This document shows positions 36,402 through 44,850 of a stretch of DNA of 64,000 bases, piece by piece. How positions within the stretch are numbered: the stretch's first letter is position 1; every line of letters begins with the position of its first letter. A program made the translations under genes and the position numbers. The notes beneath the pieces are model-generated. The model was not told where the DNA came from and did no database searches. It was given only the letters and a program-made list of their open reading frames with translations. The stretch covers positions 2,175,001 to 2,239,000 of the forward strand of contig NZ_CP059297.1 in assembly GCF_017795885.1 (NCBI RefSeq). Reading direction: 5' to 3'. The stretch comes from Brevundimonas sp. AJA228-03. GTDB taxonomy: Bacteria; Pseudomonadota; Alphaproteobacteria; Caulobacterales; Caulobacteraceae.

Positions 36402-38327
36402 TCAGCCGAAGGCGCGAACCGGTTCGATCTCGGCCACCGGGCGCGTCGCCGGGAACAGCACGGCAGGCGACACCGCAACGGCATCCTCGTCCGGAGTGAC
36501 CATCCAGCCCTTGCGGCCGAAGGCCTCGCCCACCGCGCGGCGCGAGGTGAAGACCCCGATCGGGGCGGCGAACAGCAGCGGCAGGACGATCGGGGCGAAC
36601 CAGGTCGCCAGGTCGGGACGGATGAAGAGGCCGGCCGCGAACATCGCGCCCGTCAACATCTGCCAGCGCATGGCGATGAAGGCATCCTTCCAGGCCAAGC
36701 CGTCGGCGCTGCGTTGCTGGGCCGACCAGCCGGCGTCATGGCCGCTGACGATCTTGATGACGGCGATGGTGTTGGCGACCATCAGGATGGGGGCCAGGGC
36801 GGCGGACAGGGCGATTTCCAGCGCCATGCCCTTGAGGATCTGACGGGTGCCGCCGAAGGCCTTGCGCTCGCCCGGACGGGTCAGGACCAGAACGAAGCCC
36901 ATCAGCTTGGGGCCCATCAGCATCACGCCACCCAGCAGCGAAGCCAGCATGAAGGGCGAGAACTGGGGGTTCAGGATGTAGAAGAACGACGTCCAGTCGA
37001 CCGGGCCCTGCAGCTGCATGGCCATGCCGACGATCAGCGAGGCCAGCCACAGCGGCGACGACAGATAGGCCATGCAGCCCATGGCCAGTTGCAGGCGGCT
37101 GATGGGGTTCAGACCCGGGGCGCCGATCAGGGCCAGGTGCTGCAGATTGCCCTGGCACCAGCGGTGATCGCGGCGGATGAAGTCGGTCAGGGTCGGCGGG
37201 GTCTCTTCGCAGCTGCCGTCCAGGGCGGCCGTGACGTGGACGGCCCAGCCGGCGCGGCGCAGCAGGGCGGCCTCGACGACGTCGTGGCTCATGATGTGGC
37301 CACCGAAGGGCTTGCGGCCTTCAAGCTCTGGCAGGCCGGCGCAGTCGGCGAAAGCGCGGGTGCGAAGGATGGCGTTGTGGCCCCAGTAGCTGGCCTCCGA
37401 ACCCGCCCACCAGGCCAGGCCGGCAGCGGCGACGCGGCCGTACAGGCGCACGCCGAACTGGGACACGCGCGCGAACAGGGTCTGGGCCTTGATGATGGTC
37501 GGGGCGGTCTGGATCAGGCCGACGCCGGGGTTGCGCTCCATGGCGTCGACCAGACGCAGCACGGTCTCGCCGGCCATGGTCGAGTCGGCGTCCAGCACGA
37601 TCATGAAGTCGTAGGCACCGCCGAAGGTGCGCGTCCAGTCGGCGATGTTGCCGGCCTTGCGTTCGATGTTCTCGGTCCGGCGGCGATAGTAGAGCTGGCT
37701 GCCGGCGTGGGCGCGCAGGGCCATGCAGGCCGACAGTTCGGCAATGGCGGCCTCGTCTTTTGTCGAATCGCTGAGCACGAACAGGTCGAAGGCGTCCGAA
37801 GCCCCCAGGCGGGCCAGGGAGGCGTCGAGCGCGCCGAGGCGGGCCAGGGCCGCGCGGGCGTCCTCGTTGTAGAGCGGCATCAGCAAGGCCGTCCGGCGCG
37901 TCGGCAGCGGCGGATAGGGCGCGAAGTCCATGTCGTCCTGCTCGCGGCCCGTCAGCATCACGACCAGACCGGCGAAGGTGCTGCAGAACCAGCAGGCGAT
38001 GGCCAGGATCAGGACGGCGAAGATGACCAGGGCCAGGATCTCGAGCGGCTGAAACCCTTCGCGCGCGCACAAGATCACCGGTGCGATCAGGGCCAGCAGA
38101 GCCACGGCGAACGTGGAACCGAACACGATGAACCGACGGGTCAGCAGCCCGTCCGGACGCGTCGCCGGACGAGCGGTCACCTGACGGTCGGCGTCGTCGA
38201 ACGTCTGGCGCGGCATGGCAAGCGGGGCCTGCTCAGGCAGCCAGCCGCTGACACCGGTGAAGGCCGAAAACATCTCGACCTTGTCATCGGATTGATAGAC
38301 ACGTGCCGTCGAGCCGTAGCCGCTCAT
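36402..38327 (-). CDS. opgH: Glucan glucosyltransferase MdoH/OpgH
   Basis: Inner-membrane GT2 enzyme that polymerises the glucan backbone of osmoregulated periplasmic glucans. 641 residues from the ATG at 38327 (MSGYGSTARVYQ), preceded by AAAGGGAG. GT2 motifs are ALLMPLYNED, LSDSTKDE, VLDADSTM and RRDHRWCQGN. About eight membrane helices flank the catalytic core. No opgG lies beside it, but an acyltransferase-3 gene does, which could decorate the glucan. Confidence 0.95.
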   Translation of the reverse strand: MSGYGSTARVYQSDDKVEMFSAFTGVSGWLPEQAPLAMPRQTFDDADRQVTARPATRPDGLLTRRFIVFGSTFAVALLALIAPVILCAREGFQPLEILALVIFAVLILAIACWFCSTFAGLVVMLTGREQDDMDFAPYPPLPTRRTALLMPLYNEDARAALARLGALDASLARLGASDAFDLFVLSDSTKDEAAIAELSACMALRAHAGSQLYYRRRTENIERKAGNIADWTRTFGGAYDFMIVLDADSTMAGETVLRLVDAMERNPGVGLIQTAPTIIKAQTLFARVSQFGVRLYGRVAAAGLAWWAGSEASYWGHNAILRTRAFADCAGLPELEGRKPFGGHIMSHDVVEAALLRRAGWAVHVTAALDGSCEETPPTLTDFIRRDHRWCQGNLQHLALIGAPGLNPISRLQLAMGCMAYLSSPLWLASLIVGMAMQLQGPVDWTSFFYILNPQFSPFMLASLLGGVMLMGPKLMGFVLVLTRPGERKAFGGTRQILKGMALEIALSAALAPILMVANTIAVIKIVSGHDAGWSAQQRSADGLAWKDAFIAMRWQMLTGAMFAAGLFIRPDLATWFAPIVLPLLFAAPIGVFTSRRAVGEAFGRKGWMVTPDEDAVAVSPAVLFPATRPVAEIEPVRAFG

Positions 38328-38457
38328 GAAAGCTCCCTTTCGGGTCACAAGGCGCCAACCGGACACGGTTGTTGCGATGCAACATCGCAGGCACTTTCAA
38401 TCACTCTTGCGCGATTTTCAATCACGGAATGGTGATCACGTGAATTTTCTTGGGCGA

Positions 38458-39111
38458 TCAGGCGTCGTCGATCGATGCGATGCCGGGATCCAGGGCTTTT
38501 CCGAGAAGCCAGGCCGCCACGCCGACCCACCCGACCAGCACGATGGCAAAGGCCCGTTCCCAGTAGCCGACGTTCAAATCGTTGACCGTTCCGGGAAAGA
38601 TCAGGTGCTTGGTCATGACCGTCAGGGCGACCATGGCGAGGAAGGCGGCGAGCAGGAACTGTTTGAGACGAAGGACCCCTGCGGCGTCCCGCAAGGCAAA
38701 CAGCAGGAACGCCGGCGCCAGCTGAATCCCCAGGCCCAGGTTGATGGCCATGTGTCGCGGGTCCGGCCAGGCATAGAGGCTTGAGACGACCAGCCCGATC
38801 CCCGCCAGCACGAACAGCAGACCGATCAGGATGGGCGACACGACGGACCGGGTCAGGATCACGACGGCGAGGGCGAATCCCAGGCCCGCAAATCCGGTCA
38901 GGACCCCGGCGAACAGGACCCCGGCGTTGAAGATCCACGGATGGGCCGCCGTCGCGCCGCCCAGTTCGCTCAGATACTGTCGGGCGTGATCGAAGTCCGT
39001 GTAGGTCGCCGCCGCGATCAGCACCGCCACCAGCGCCAGAACCGGTGCCGCCACGCCGACCGCGAGCAGGGCTCGCGCCGCCTTTGCGATATCCTGCGCC
39101 GGGATCTTCAT
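38458..39111 (-). CDS. DUF998 family membrane protein
   Basis: 217 residues with about six membrane helices. The family feature YTDFDHARQYLSELGG lies in the first periplasmic loop, and WPDPRHMAINLGLGIQLAPA follows later. Its ATG overlaps the stop of the upstream acyltransferase gene (ATGA), so both are co-translated. Function is unknown. Confidence 0.88.
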   Translation of the reverse strand: MKIPAQDIAKAARALLAVGVAAPVLALVAVLIAAATYTDFDHARQYLSELGGATAAHPWIFNAGVLFAGVLTGFAGLGFALAVVILTRSVVSPILIGLLFVLAGIGLVVSSLYAWPDPRHMAINLGLGIQLAPAFLLFALRDAAGVLRLKQFLLAAFLAMVALTVMTKHLIFPGTVNDLNVGYWERAFAIVLVGWVGVAAWLLGKALDPGIASIDDA

Positions 39112-40322
39112 GCGACCTTGTCGGCCCGAGCGACGGGAGCCGAACCGGCGACGACATGCCCGGCGGCAAGAGGCTTGAGCCCCCAGATGGGGCGGATCAG
39201 CGGGATTCGGCGCACACCCTCATAGACCAGAAGACTGCCGCCGATCGTGACGATCACGAGCACCCCGGCCTCGAGTGGAGCGGCCCAGCCCAATGGCCCG
39301 ATCAGCCACAGCGCGACGACCAGGATCGTCTGGTGCGCCAGATAGCAGGTGAAGACCGCGTCGCCGAGATACCGCAACACACGACTGTCGCGCTGGCGCA
39401 GGTACAGACTGCCGAACCCCAGGATGGTGCAGATCACGGCCCACTGGTCGATCGCGAAAACCAGGTTTCGCGGGACGCCCCAGAAGGCCCCTCCCCCCGG
39501 ATGCGCGGTCTGCAGCATCATGACGGGCAGGGCCAGGCCGGCGATCCCCAGGCCGAGCCAGCGATATCGCTCCAGATCGCGCCACACGGCCTCCTGTCGT
39601 ACGACCAGAAAGCCGAACAGGAAGGCCCCCAGGGACAGGGCATGATTGTACCAGTCGTGGGTCAGGGTGTTGGTCACGCCGATCTGCGGAAACACCGTCA
39701 GACGGATGAAGATCAGATAGGCCATCGGCACGACGACCACCCGCCAGCCGGCCAGAGCCTGCACCAGCAACGCTTCGGCCCGCGCCAGCAGCGTCGGGCG
39801 CATCATCAGCAGCACCACGACCGCGCTGTAGACCGCGATATAGACGATGAACCACAGATGGTTGACGGGGACGCCGTCGCTGAGGCCCGAAAGGCTGAAT
39901 TCGTGCCACCACCAGGCGGCGAAGTCGCCGGACCAGCCACCCTTGTCCATGGCCTCGATCCACGACTGGATCGGCACGAGGACCAGGGTCCCGAGCAACA
40001 GGGGCGGAATCAGACGCTCGGCCCGGGCCCGAGCCACCTGGCCGGCGCTCCGGCGCGCTGTCATGAACCGAAGCGCGGCACCGGAAACCAGAAACAACAG
40101 CGTCAGCCGCCACGGATTGGTGACCAGCACGCCTTCGCGCATCCATTCGAAGGTGTGACGGCTGTGGATGTGCCAGTCATAGGGCGCATAGGCCAGGCCG
40201 ACGTGATACAGGATCAGCAGGCCGAACGCGGATACCCGGATCCAGTCCAGATCGAGGCGACGGACAGGTGTGGCGGCGGGGTTCACCCTGCGTCTATGAT
40301 CGACCGGCCCCGCCCTGTCCAC
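39108..40322 (-). CDS. Acyltransferase family 3 membrane protein (OpgC-like)
   Basis: 404 residues with about ten membrane helices. RRLDLDWIRVSAFGLLILYH and the following HVGLAYAPYDWH carry the Asp/Arg and His of the family, and SGVPVNHLWFIVYIAVYS-like and FLVSGAALRF segments follow. The overall pattern is that of OpgC/MdoC-type succinyl or acyl transferases. With opgH nearby, modification of periplasmic glucan is plausible but not proven. The first ~12 codons may be untranslated, since a GTG at 40286 is also possible. Confidence 0.87.
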   Translation of the reverse strand: MDRAGPVDHRRRVNPAATPVRRLDLDWIRVSAFGLLILYHVGLAYAPYDWHIHSRHTFEWMREGVLVTNPWRLTLLFLVSGAALRFMTARRSAGQVARARAERLIPPLLLGTLVLVPIQSWIEAMDKGGWSGDFAAWWWHEFSLSGLSDGVPVNHLWFIVYIAVYSAVVVLLMMRPTLLARAEALLVQALAGWRVVVVPMAYLIFIRLTVFPQIGVTNTLTHDWYNHALSLGAFLFGFLVVRQEAVWRDLERYRWLGLGIAGLALPVMMLQTAHPGGGAFWGVPRNLVFAIDQWAVICTILGFGSLYLRQRDSRVLRYLGDAVFTCYLAHQTILVVALWLIGPLGWAAPLEAGVLVIVTIGGSLLVYEGVRRIPLIRPIWGLKPLAAGHVVAGSAPVARADKVA

Positions 40323-40352
40323 GCCGCCTTGCCAGGGGTCAGCGCGGCGGCG

Positions 40353-40778
40353 TCACCGGACGAGGACGCGATAGGTCTCCGTCCGGGCCGGCGGCGTTCC
40401 CTGTTCCCAGGCGCGTCGATAGGTGAAGGTCAGGGTCGCGGTGCCGGGGCGCGCTGCGACAAAGCGCCAATGCGTCGTGCCGCCCACACCGACCATCCCG
40501 GGGGCGTGCGGCTCGACGATCTCCTCACCGAAGGGAGTGCCGGGCGTCAGGACGCCGCCTTCGATGTCGAACACCTGCCACTGGTATCCGGTGGTGCTGT
40601 TGCTGTCGAGCGCCACAGCCATCGTCTGGCCGACGTTCAAACGGGTCTCCCCGCCCTTCACGCCCTCGACATCGCCGTTCACGGGCATCGCTCCGGTCCC
40701 TCCGTCCCGTCCACCGCCGACGGCGCTGCACCCGGTCAGAAGCGCGACGGTGAGGAATGAGGCGGCGATGATTTTCAT
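40353..40778 (-). CDS. Chagasin-like cysteine-protease inhibitor, lipoprotein
   Basis: 141 residues. Lipobox LLTGC follows a short signal sequence. The three inhibitor loops are recognisable: NSTTGYQW (L4 loop NPTTGY), VGGTTHWRF and YRRAWE. This is the I42 (chagasin/ICP) family, which blocks papain-like proteases, here in the periplasm. ATG at 40778 follows GGAG. It is divergent from the hydroxyacid dehydrogenase gene. Confidence 0.92.
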   Translation of the reverse strand: MKIIAASFLTVALLTGCSAVGGGRDGGTGAMPVNGDVEGVKGGETRLNVGQTMAVALDSNSTTGYQWQVFDIEGGVLTPGTPFGEEIVEPHAPGMVGVGGTTHWRFVAARPGTATLTFTYRRAWEQGTPPARTETYRVLVR

Positions 40779-40904
40779 GGAGGCTCCTTCGGCGGGCGAA
40801 CCGCCTTCCTGCTCCAGCCTAGCCGCCCTGCACGGTGTTCGGCGACCCTCTTTTTCCTGACCGCCGACTGGCTCCTGACCCGCGTCAAGCCTAGAAGCAC
40901 TGCC

Positions 40905-41840
40905 ATGCAGCCCCGTCCCGCCGTCCTGATCATGCAGCCCGCCCTGGGTCTGCTGACACCGTTTCTGGAAACCGCCTATCGCGTGTTCCGGTTCTGGGAA
41001 GACCCCCCGGTCGAGGCCCAGGCCGACATTCAGGCCGTCGTTGTGATCGGCGAAGCGCCGCTGGATACGGCGGTGCTGGAGCGTCTGCCGAACCTGAAGC
41101 TTATCGCCTGCTTCACATCGGGCTATGACGGCATCGACCTGGACTGGTGCGCCGCCCGAGGCCTGCCGGTCACCCACGCGCCCGCCGTCAATCACGAGGA
41201 CGTGGCCGATCATGCGCTGGGACTGATTCTGGCGGCCCGCCGCCAGATCCTCGCGGGTGACCGCACACTGAGGGACGGCAACTGGCGAATGGAAAGCCGG
41301 CTGATGACCCCGTCCATGAAGGGTCAGCGGGTCGGAATTGTCGGCCTTGGCCTGATCGGCGAAGCCGTCGCACGCCGGGTGCAGGTGATGGGCTGCGAGG
41401 TCGCCTGGTGGGGGCCACGCGACAAGCCCTCGCCCTGGCCCCGCAACGCCAGCCTGCCGGAGCTCGCGCGAAACAGCGACATCCTGGTCGTCGCCTGTCG
41501 CGCGGACCGGACGAACCGTGGCCTGATCTCGGCCGAGGTGCTCAGGGCGCTCGGCTCGAACGGGCTTCTGGTCAATGTCGCGCGGGGACAGTTGGTGGAC
41601 GAGGAGGCCCTGATCGCGGCGCTGCGGTCCGGCACCCTGGGTCAGGCGGCGCTGGACGTCTTCGAGACCGAACCTGTCGATGCCGCGCGCTGGGCCGACG
41701 TGCCCAATACCGTCCTGACGCCGCACACGGCTGGGGCTACGACCGAGGCGGTGCAGGGCATGCTGGGCCTGTTGATGCGCAATCTGGCCGCAGCAGTGGC
41801 GGACGACCCCCTGATCACGCCGATCGCCCCGACGCGCTGA
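40905..41840 (+). CDS. D-isomer-specific 2-hydroxyacid dehydrogenase
   Basis: 311 residues. The NAD motif is GIVGLGLIGEAVARR. The catalytic trio is visible as Arg in VACRADRTNRGLI, Glu in DVFETEPV, and His in LTPHTAGATTEA. It would reduce glyoxylate or hydroxypyruvate-like acids; the exact substrate is not determined. It is 37 bp from the DUF6065 gene. Confidence 0.92.
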   Translation: MQPRPAVLIMQPALGLLTPFLETAYRVFRFWEDPPVEAQADIQAVVVIGEAPLDTAVLERLPNLKLIACFTSGYDGIDLDWCAARGLPVTHAPAVNHEDVADHALGLILAARRQILAGDRTLRDGNWRMESRLMTPSMKGQRVGIVGLGLIGEAVARRVQVMGCEVAWWGPRDKPSPWPRNASLPELARNSDILVVACRADRTNRGLISAEVLRALGSNGLLVNVARGQLVDEEALIAALRSGTLGQAALDVFETEPVDAARWADVPNTVLTPHTAGATTEAVQGMLGLLMRNLAAAVADDPLITPIAPTR

Positions 41841-41877
41841 CGCCAGTTGCGGAAGGTCGATCGGACACGCCGGATAG

Positions 41878-42777
41878 ATGCCTCATCGGAGCCCGCTCTT
41901 GACCGACCAGACCGACGAAATCACGCGCCAGACCACACCGGACGCCGGATCAGACCCGGATCTGACGCTGGAATGCTTTCCCATGCGTCGCGACCCGCCG
42001 CGTCTGGTGCCCGGCCGTCCCGAACGTGACTGGATGGACGATTTCGCCGGTCGCCACCCCTATCGGTGCCTGCCGCTCACCATGGCCAACACCACAGGGT
42101 GGGAGTTGCTGTGTCCGTTCGGTTTCGAGGCCGAGTGGGACGGGCGGATGGGGGCCGATTCGATCCGGTTCCGGCCGGATGCCGGTGCCGAGTTCTTCGA
42201 CCATTTCGCCGCGTCGCACTTCACCGAAGGCGTGTTGACCTTCCACACCGGCTGGCTGTTCCGCACGCCGCCCGGCTGGGCGTTGCGGGCCTCGGGCGTG
42301 CCCAACCGGTTCAAGCACGGGATCGGCGCGCTGGAGGGCCTGACCGAGACGGACTGGCTGCCCTACCCCTTCACGATGAACTGGCGCTTCACCGCGCCGG
42401 GGATCGTGCGGTTCGAGAAGGACGAACCCTTCTGCTTCATTCAACCGGTCGAACACCGCAGGATCGAGGCCTTCCGGCCCGTCCGCGCCTCGATGGACGA
42501 GGACTCCGACCTGGCGCTGCAGTATCGCAAATGGATGGAGGTCCGGACCGACTTCAACACCCGCATGGCCAACGGCGATCCGGAGACGATCAAACAGGCC
42601 TGGCAGCGGTTCTATTTCCGCGGCGAGTTCCCCGACCAGATCGCCCGGGCACCGGCCGCGCACGTGAACAAGCGCCGCCTGTCCCCCCTGCCAGACAGCC
42701 CGCCGACGGAGCCCGGCCCTCCGGCAAGGGCCCACATCGGGTTCAGAACCTGGTCCGCCGTTCCGAAGCCCCGATAA
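41878..42777 (+). CDS. DUF6065 family protein
   Basis: 299 residues. Family features are RPERDWMDDFAGRHPYRCLP, TTGWELLCPFGFEAEWDGR and the FHTGWLFRTPPGWALRASG segment, followed by PFCFIQPVEHRRIEAFRPV. There is no signal peptide or membrane segment. It is rich in Trp/Phe, consistent with a beta-rich cytosolic protein. DUF6065 genes often accompany 2OG-dependent or peptide-tailoring genes, but nothing here fixes its role. Confidence 0.85.
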   Translation: MPHRSPLLTDQTDEITRQTTPDAGSDPDLTLECFPMRRDPPRLVPGRPERDWMDDFAGRHPYRCLPLTMANTTGWELLCPFGFEAEWDGRMGADSIRFRPDAGAEFFDHFAASHFTEGVLTFHTGWLFRTPPGWALRASGVPNRFKHGIGALEGLTETDWLPYPFTMNWRFTAPGIVRFEKDEPFCFIQPVEHRRIEAFRPVRASMDEDSDLALQYRKWMEVRTDFNTRMANGDPETIKQAWQRFYFRGEFPDQIARAPAAHVNKRRLSPLPDSPPTEPGPPARAHIGFRTWSAVPKPR

Positions 42778-42808
42778 CCCCGGCGCGACACCACCTTTTC
42801 GGGCTTCC

Positions 42809-42836
42809 AATCATATAAGGATATCCTTATATGATT
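42809..42836. promoter_or_regulatory. Perfect 28-bp palindrome, probable SahR-type operator
   Basis: The right half is ATCCTTATATGATT and the left half is its exact reverse complement. It ends 5 nt before the ATG of the ArsR-methyltransferase gene, in a sharp AT-rich island. The core ATATAAGGATATCCTTATAT resembles motifs described for SahR-type ArsR regulators of methionine/SAH metabolism. Position suggests it overlaps the -10/start, giving autorepression and control of metF-metH. Confidence 0.85.
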
Positions 42837-42841
42837 TTCCC

Positions 42842-43804
42842 ATGTCCCTGACGGCAGAACAGACGATCGAAGCCCTGCGCGCCGCCGGCGAGCCGACGCG
42901 GCTGCGCATCCTGTCGCTGCTGGCGGGCGAGGAACTGTCGGTGATGGAACTCAGCCGGGTTCTGGACCAGAGCCAGCCCCGGGTGTCCCGCCACCTGAAG
43001 CTGATGACCGACGCGGGTCTGATCGAACGGTTTCCCGATGGCGCGAGGGTCTTCTATCGCGTCTCGCACGACGTGGACGCCCGTCGCCTGATCGACACGG
43101 TGCTGGACCTGCTGGACGACGCCGAGGGCGAGGCGGACCACGCCCGCCTGAACGCTGTCCGCGATGAACGCGCGACGGCCGCCGCCGCCTATTTCGAGAC
43201 CGTGGCCCCCAGCTGGGACCGCATCCGGTCCCTGTATGTGTCCGAATCGGCGGTCGAGAGCGCCATCGCCCGCGCGGCCGGAACCGGCCCGTTCGACCGC
43301 GTCGTCGACCTCGGCACCGGCTCGGGCCGCATGCTGACCCTGCTGGGCTCCAGGGCGCGGATGTCGATCGGGCTGGATCTGAGCCAGAACATGCTCAACA
43401 TCGCCCGCGCCAATGTGGTCAAGGCGGGCCTGGACAGGGTCGAACTGCGCCACGGCGACATCTTCGCCACCCGCCTGCCCGGCCAGTCCGCCGACCTCGT
43501 TCTGGTCCATCAGGTGCTGCACTATCTGGTCGATCCGGCGGCTGCCGTCGCAGAGGCCGCCCGACTGGTCAGTCCCGGTGGAAAACTTCTGATCGTTGAT
43601 TTCGCCCCCCACGACCTCGAGCAACTGCGCGACGAACATCAGCATCGCCGGCTCGGATTTGCCGACGAGGAGATCGGCCGCTGGCTGGCAGAGGCCGGTC
43701 TCGACGCCTCCGCCTCCATCGCCCTGCCGCCCGATACCGCAGGCCTGACCGTCACCATCTGGACCGCGACACGCCCGGCCGTCGCCAAGAGGAGCGTTGC
43801 CTGA
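42842..43804 (+). CDS. ArsR-family regulator fused to SAM methyltransferase
   Basis: 320 residues. N-terminal winged helix (about 1-95): AAGEPTRLRILSLLAGEELS, then RVLDQSQPRVSRHLKLMTDA. C-terminal class I methyltransferase (about 110-310): VVDLGTGSGRMLTLLGSRAR, the LDLSQNMLNIAR motif II, and DLVLVHQVLHYLVDP. Metal-binding cysteines of metalloregulators are absent from the DNA-binding helix, so an S-adenosyl ligand is the likely signal. The ATG is 5 nt from a palindrome and has no ribosome site in the usual place, so the mRNA may be leaderless. Its stop overlaps the metF ATG (TGATG). Confidence 0.9.
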   Translation: MSLTAEQTIEALRAAGEPTRLRILSLLAGEELSVMELSRVLDQSQPRVSRHLKLMTDAGLIERFPDGARVFYRVSHDVDARRLIDTVLDLLDDAEGEADHARLNAVRDERATAAAAYFETVAPSWDRIRSLYVSESAVESAIARAAGTGPFDRVVDLGTGSGRMLTLLGSRARMSIGLDLSQNMLNIARANVVKAGLDRVELRHGDIFATRLPGQSADLVLVHQVLHYLVDPAAAVAEAARLVSPGGKLLIVDFAPHDLEQLRDEHQHRRLGFADEEIGRWLAEAGLDASASIALPPDTAGLTVTIWTATRPAVAKRSVA

Positions 43805-44850
43805 TGGCCGCCACCGCCACGTCACTCGCGGACGCCCGCGCCCTGCTGCTGTCGCCGCTGGGGCCGGTCGCGCGCGCCGGAAACAACGCCAATCCGGTCC
43901 GGGTCTCGTTCGAGTTCTTCCCGCCCAAGACCGACGAAGCCGAAGCGACCCTGTGGAAGGCCGTCCGCCGTCTGGAGCCGCTGAATCCTGCGTTCGTGTC
44001 CGTGACCTATGGCGCGGGCGGCTCGACGCGCGAGCGCACCCACCGCACGGTTCAACGGATGCTGGCCGAAACGAACCTGAAGCCGGCCGCCCACCTGACC
44101 TGTGTCGAGGCCAGCCGCGAGGAGGTCGATCAGGTCATCCAGGACTACAAGGCCATCGGCGTCGACCACATCGTGGCCCTGCGCGGCGATCCGCCCGGTG
44201 CCAGTGGCATTGGCGGGGCCTATCAGCCGCGCGCCGATGGCTATGCCAATGCGACGGAGCTGGCCCGCGCGATCCAGCGCGTCGGCGGGTTCCAGACCTC
44301 GATCGGCGTCTATCCGGAAAAGCATCCCGAAAGCCCGTCCATCGAGCACGACATCGACGTGCTGAAGGCCAAGGTCGACGCGGGTGCTACGCGCGCACTG
44401 AGCCAGTTCTTCTTCGATATCGACGCCTTCCTGCGGTTCCGGGACCGGATCCGGGCGGCGGGCGTGACCATTCCCCTGCTCCCCGGGATCATGCCGGTAT
44501 CGAACTTCGCAGGATTGCAGCGGATGAGCGCGTCATGCGGCGCGACGATCCCGGCCTGGCTCGCGGCCCATTTCGAGGGTCTGGACGACGATCCCGAGAC
44601 GCGAAAGCTGCTGGCCGCCTCCGTCGCCGCCGAGACCTGCGCCCGGCTGCAGGAGGAGGGATTTTCCGACTTCCACTTCTACACCCTGAACCGCGCCGAC
44701 CTGGTCTATGCCATCTGCCGGGTGCTGGGTGTGCGCGAAGGACAGTCCTCCCCCATCGGGGGAGGTGTCGGCGAAGCCGACGAAGGGGGCAGCCCCCTCC
44801 ACCACCCTTCGGGTGGTCCCCCTCCCCCGGCGGGGGAGGATTACGCATGA
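43804..44850 (+). CDS. metF: Methylenetetrahydrofolate reductase MetF with repeat-encoded tail
   Basis: Reduces 5,10-methylene-THF to 5-methyl-THF for methionine synthase. 348 residues, against about 296 in E. coli. VSFEFFPPKTDEAE, VTYGAGGSTRERT, HLTCVEASREE, ALRGDPPG and FFFDIDAFLRF are family motifs. The core ends at DLVYAICRVLGVREG. The last ~35 residues are Gly/Pro/Ser-rich and are encoded by an inserted palindromic repeat (see repeat entry). ATG overlaps the preceding stop, and its TGA overlaps the metH1 ATG. Confidence 0.95.
   Translation: MAATATSLADARALLLSPLGPVARAGNNANPVRVSFEFFPPKTDEAEATLWKAVRRLEPLNPAFVSVTYGAGGSTRERTHRTVQRMLAETNLKPAAHLTCVEASREEVDQVIQDYKAIGVDHIVALRGDPPGASGIGGAYQPRADGYANATELARAIQRVGGFQTSIGVYPEKHPESPSIEHDIDVLKAKVDAGATRALSQFFFDIDAFLRFRDRIRAAGVTIPLLPGIMPVSNFAGLQRMSASCGATIPAWLAAHFEGLDDDPETRKLLAASVAAETCARLQEEGFSDFHFYTLNRADLVYAICRVLGVREGQSSPIGGGVGEADEGGSPLHHPSGGPPPPAGEDYA
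44747..44839. repeat. Palindromic repeat inside the 3' end of metF
   Basis: The element is bounded by CCTCCCCC/GGGGGAGG hairpins at both ends (44747-44765 and 44821-44839). Between them lie a GTCGGC/GCCGAC dyad and a CCACCC/GGGTGG dyad. It stays in frame and codes for the foreign-looking MetF tail. Confidence 0.85.

Noticed and set aside
44747-44839. CRISPR-like repeats in metF and at 49538-49734
   Set aside because: The repeats are palindromic, variable and not regularly spaced, and no cas gene is in the window.
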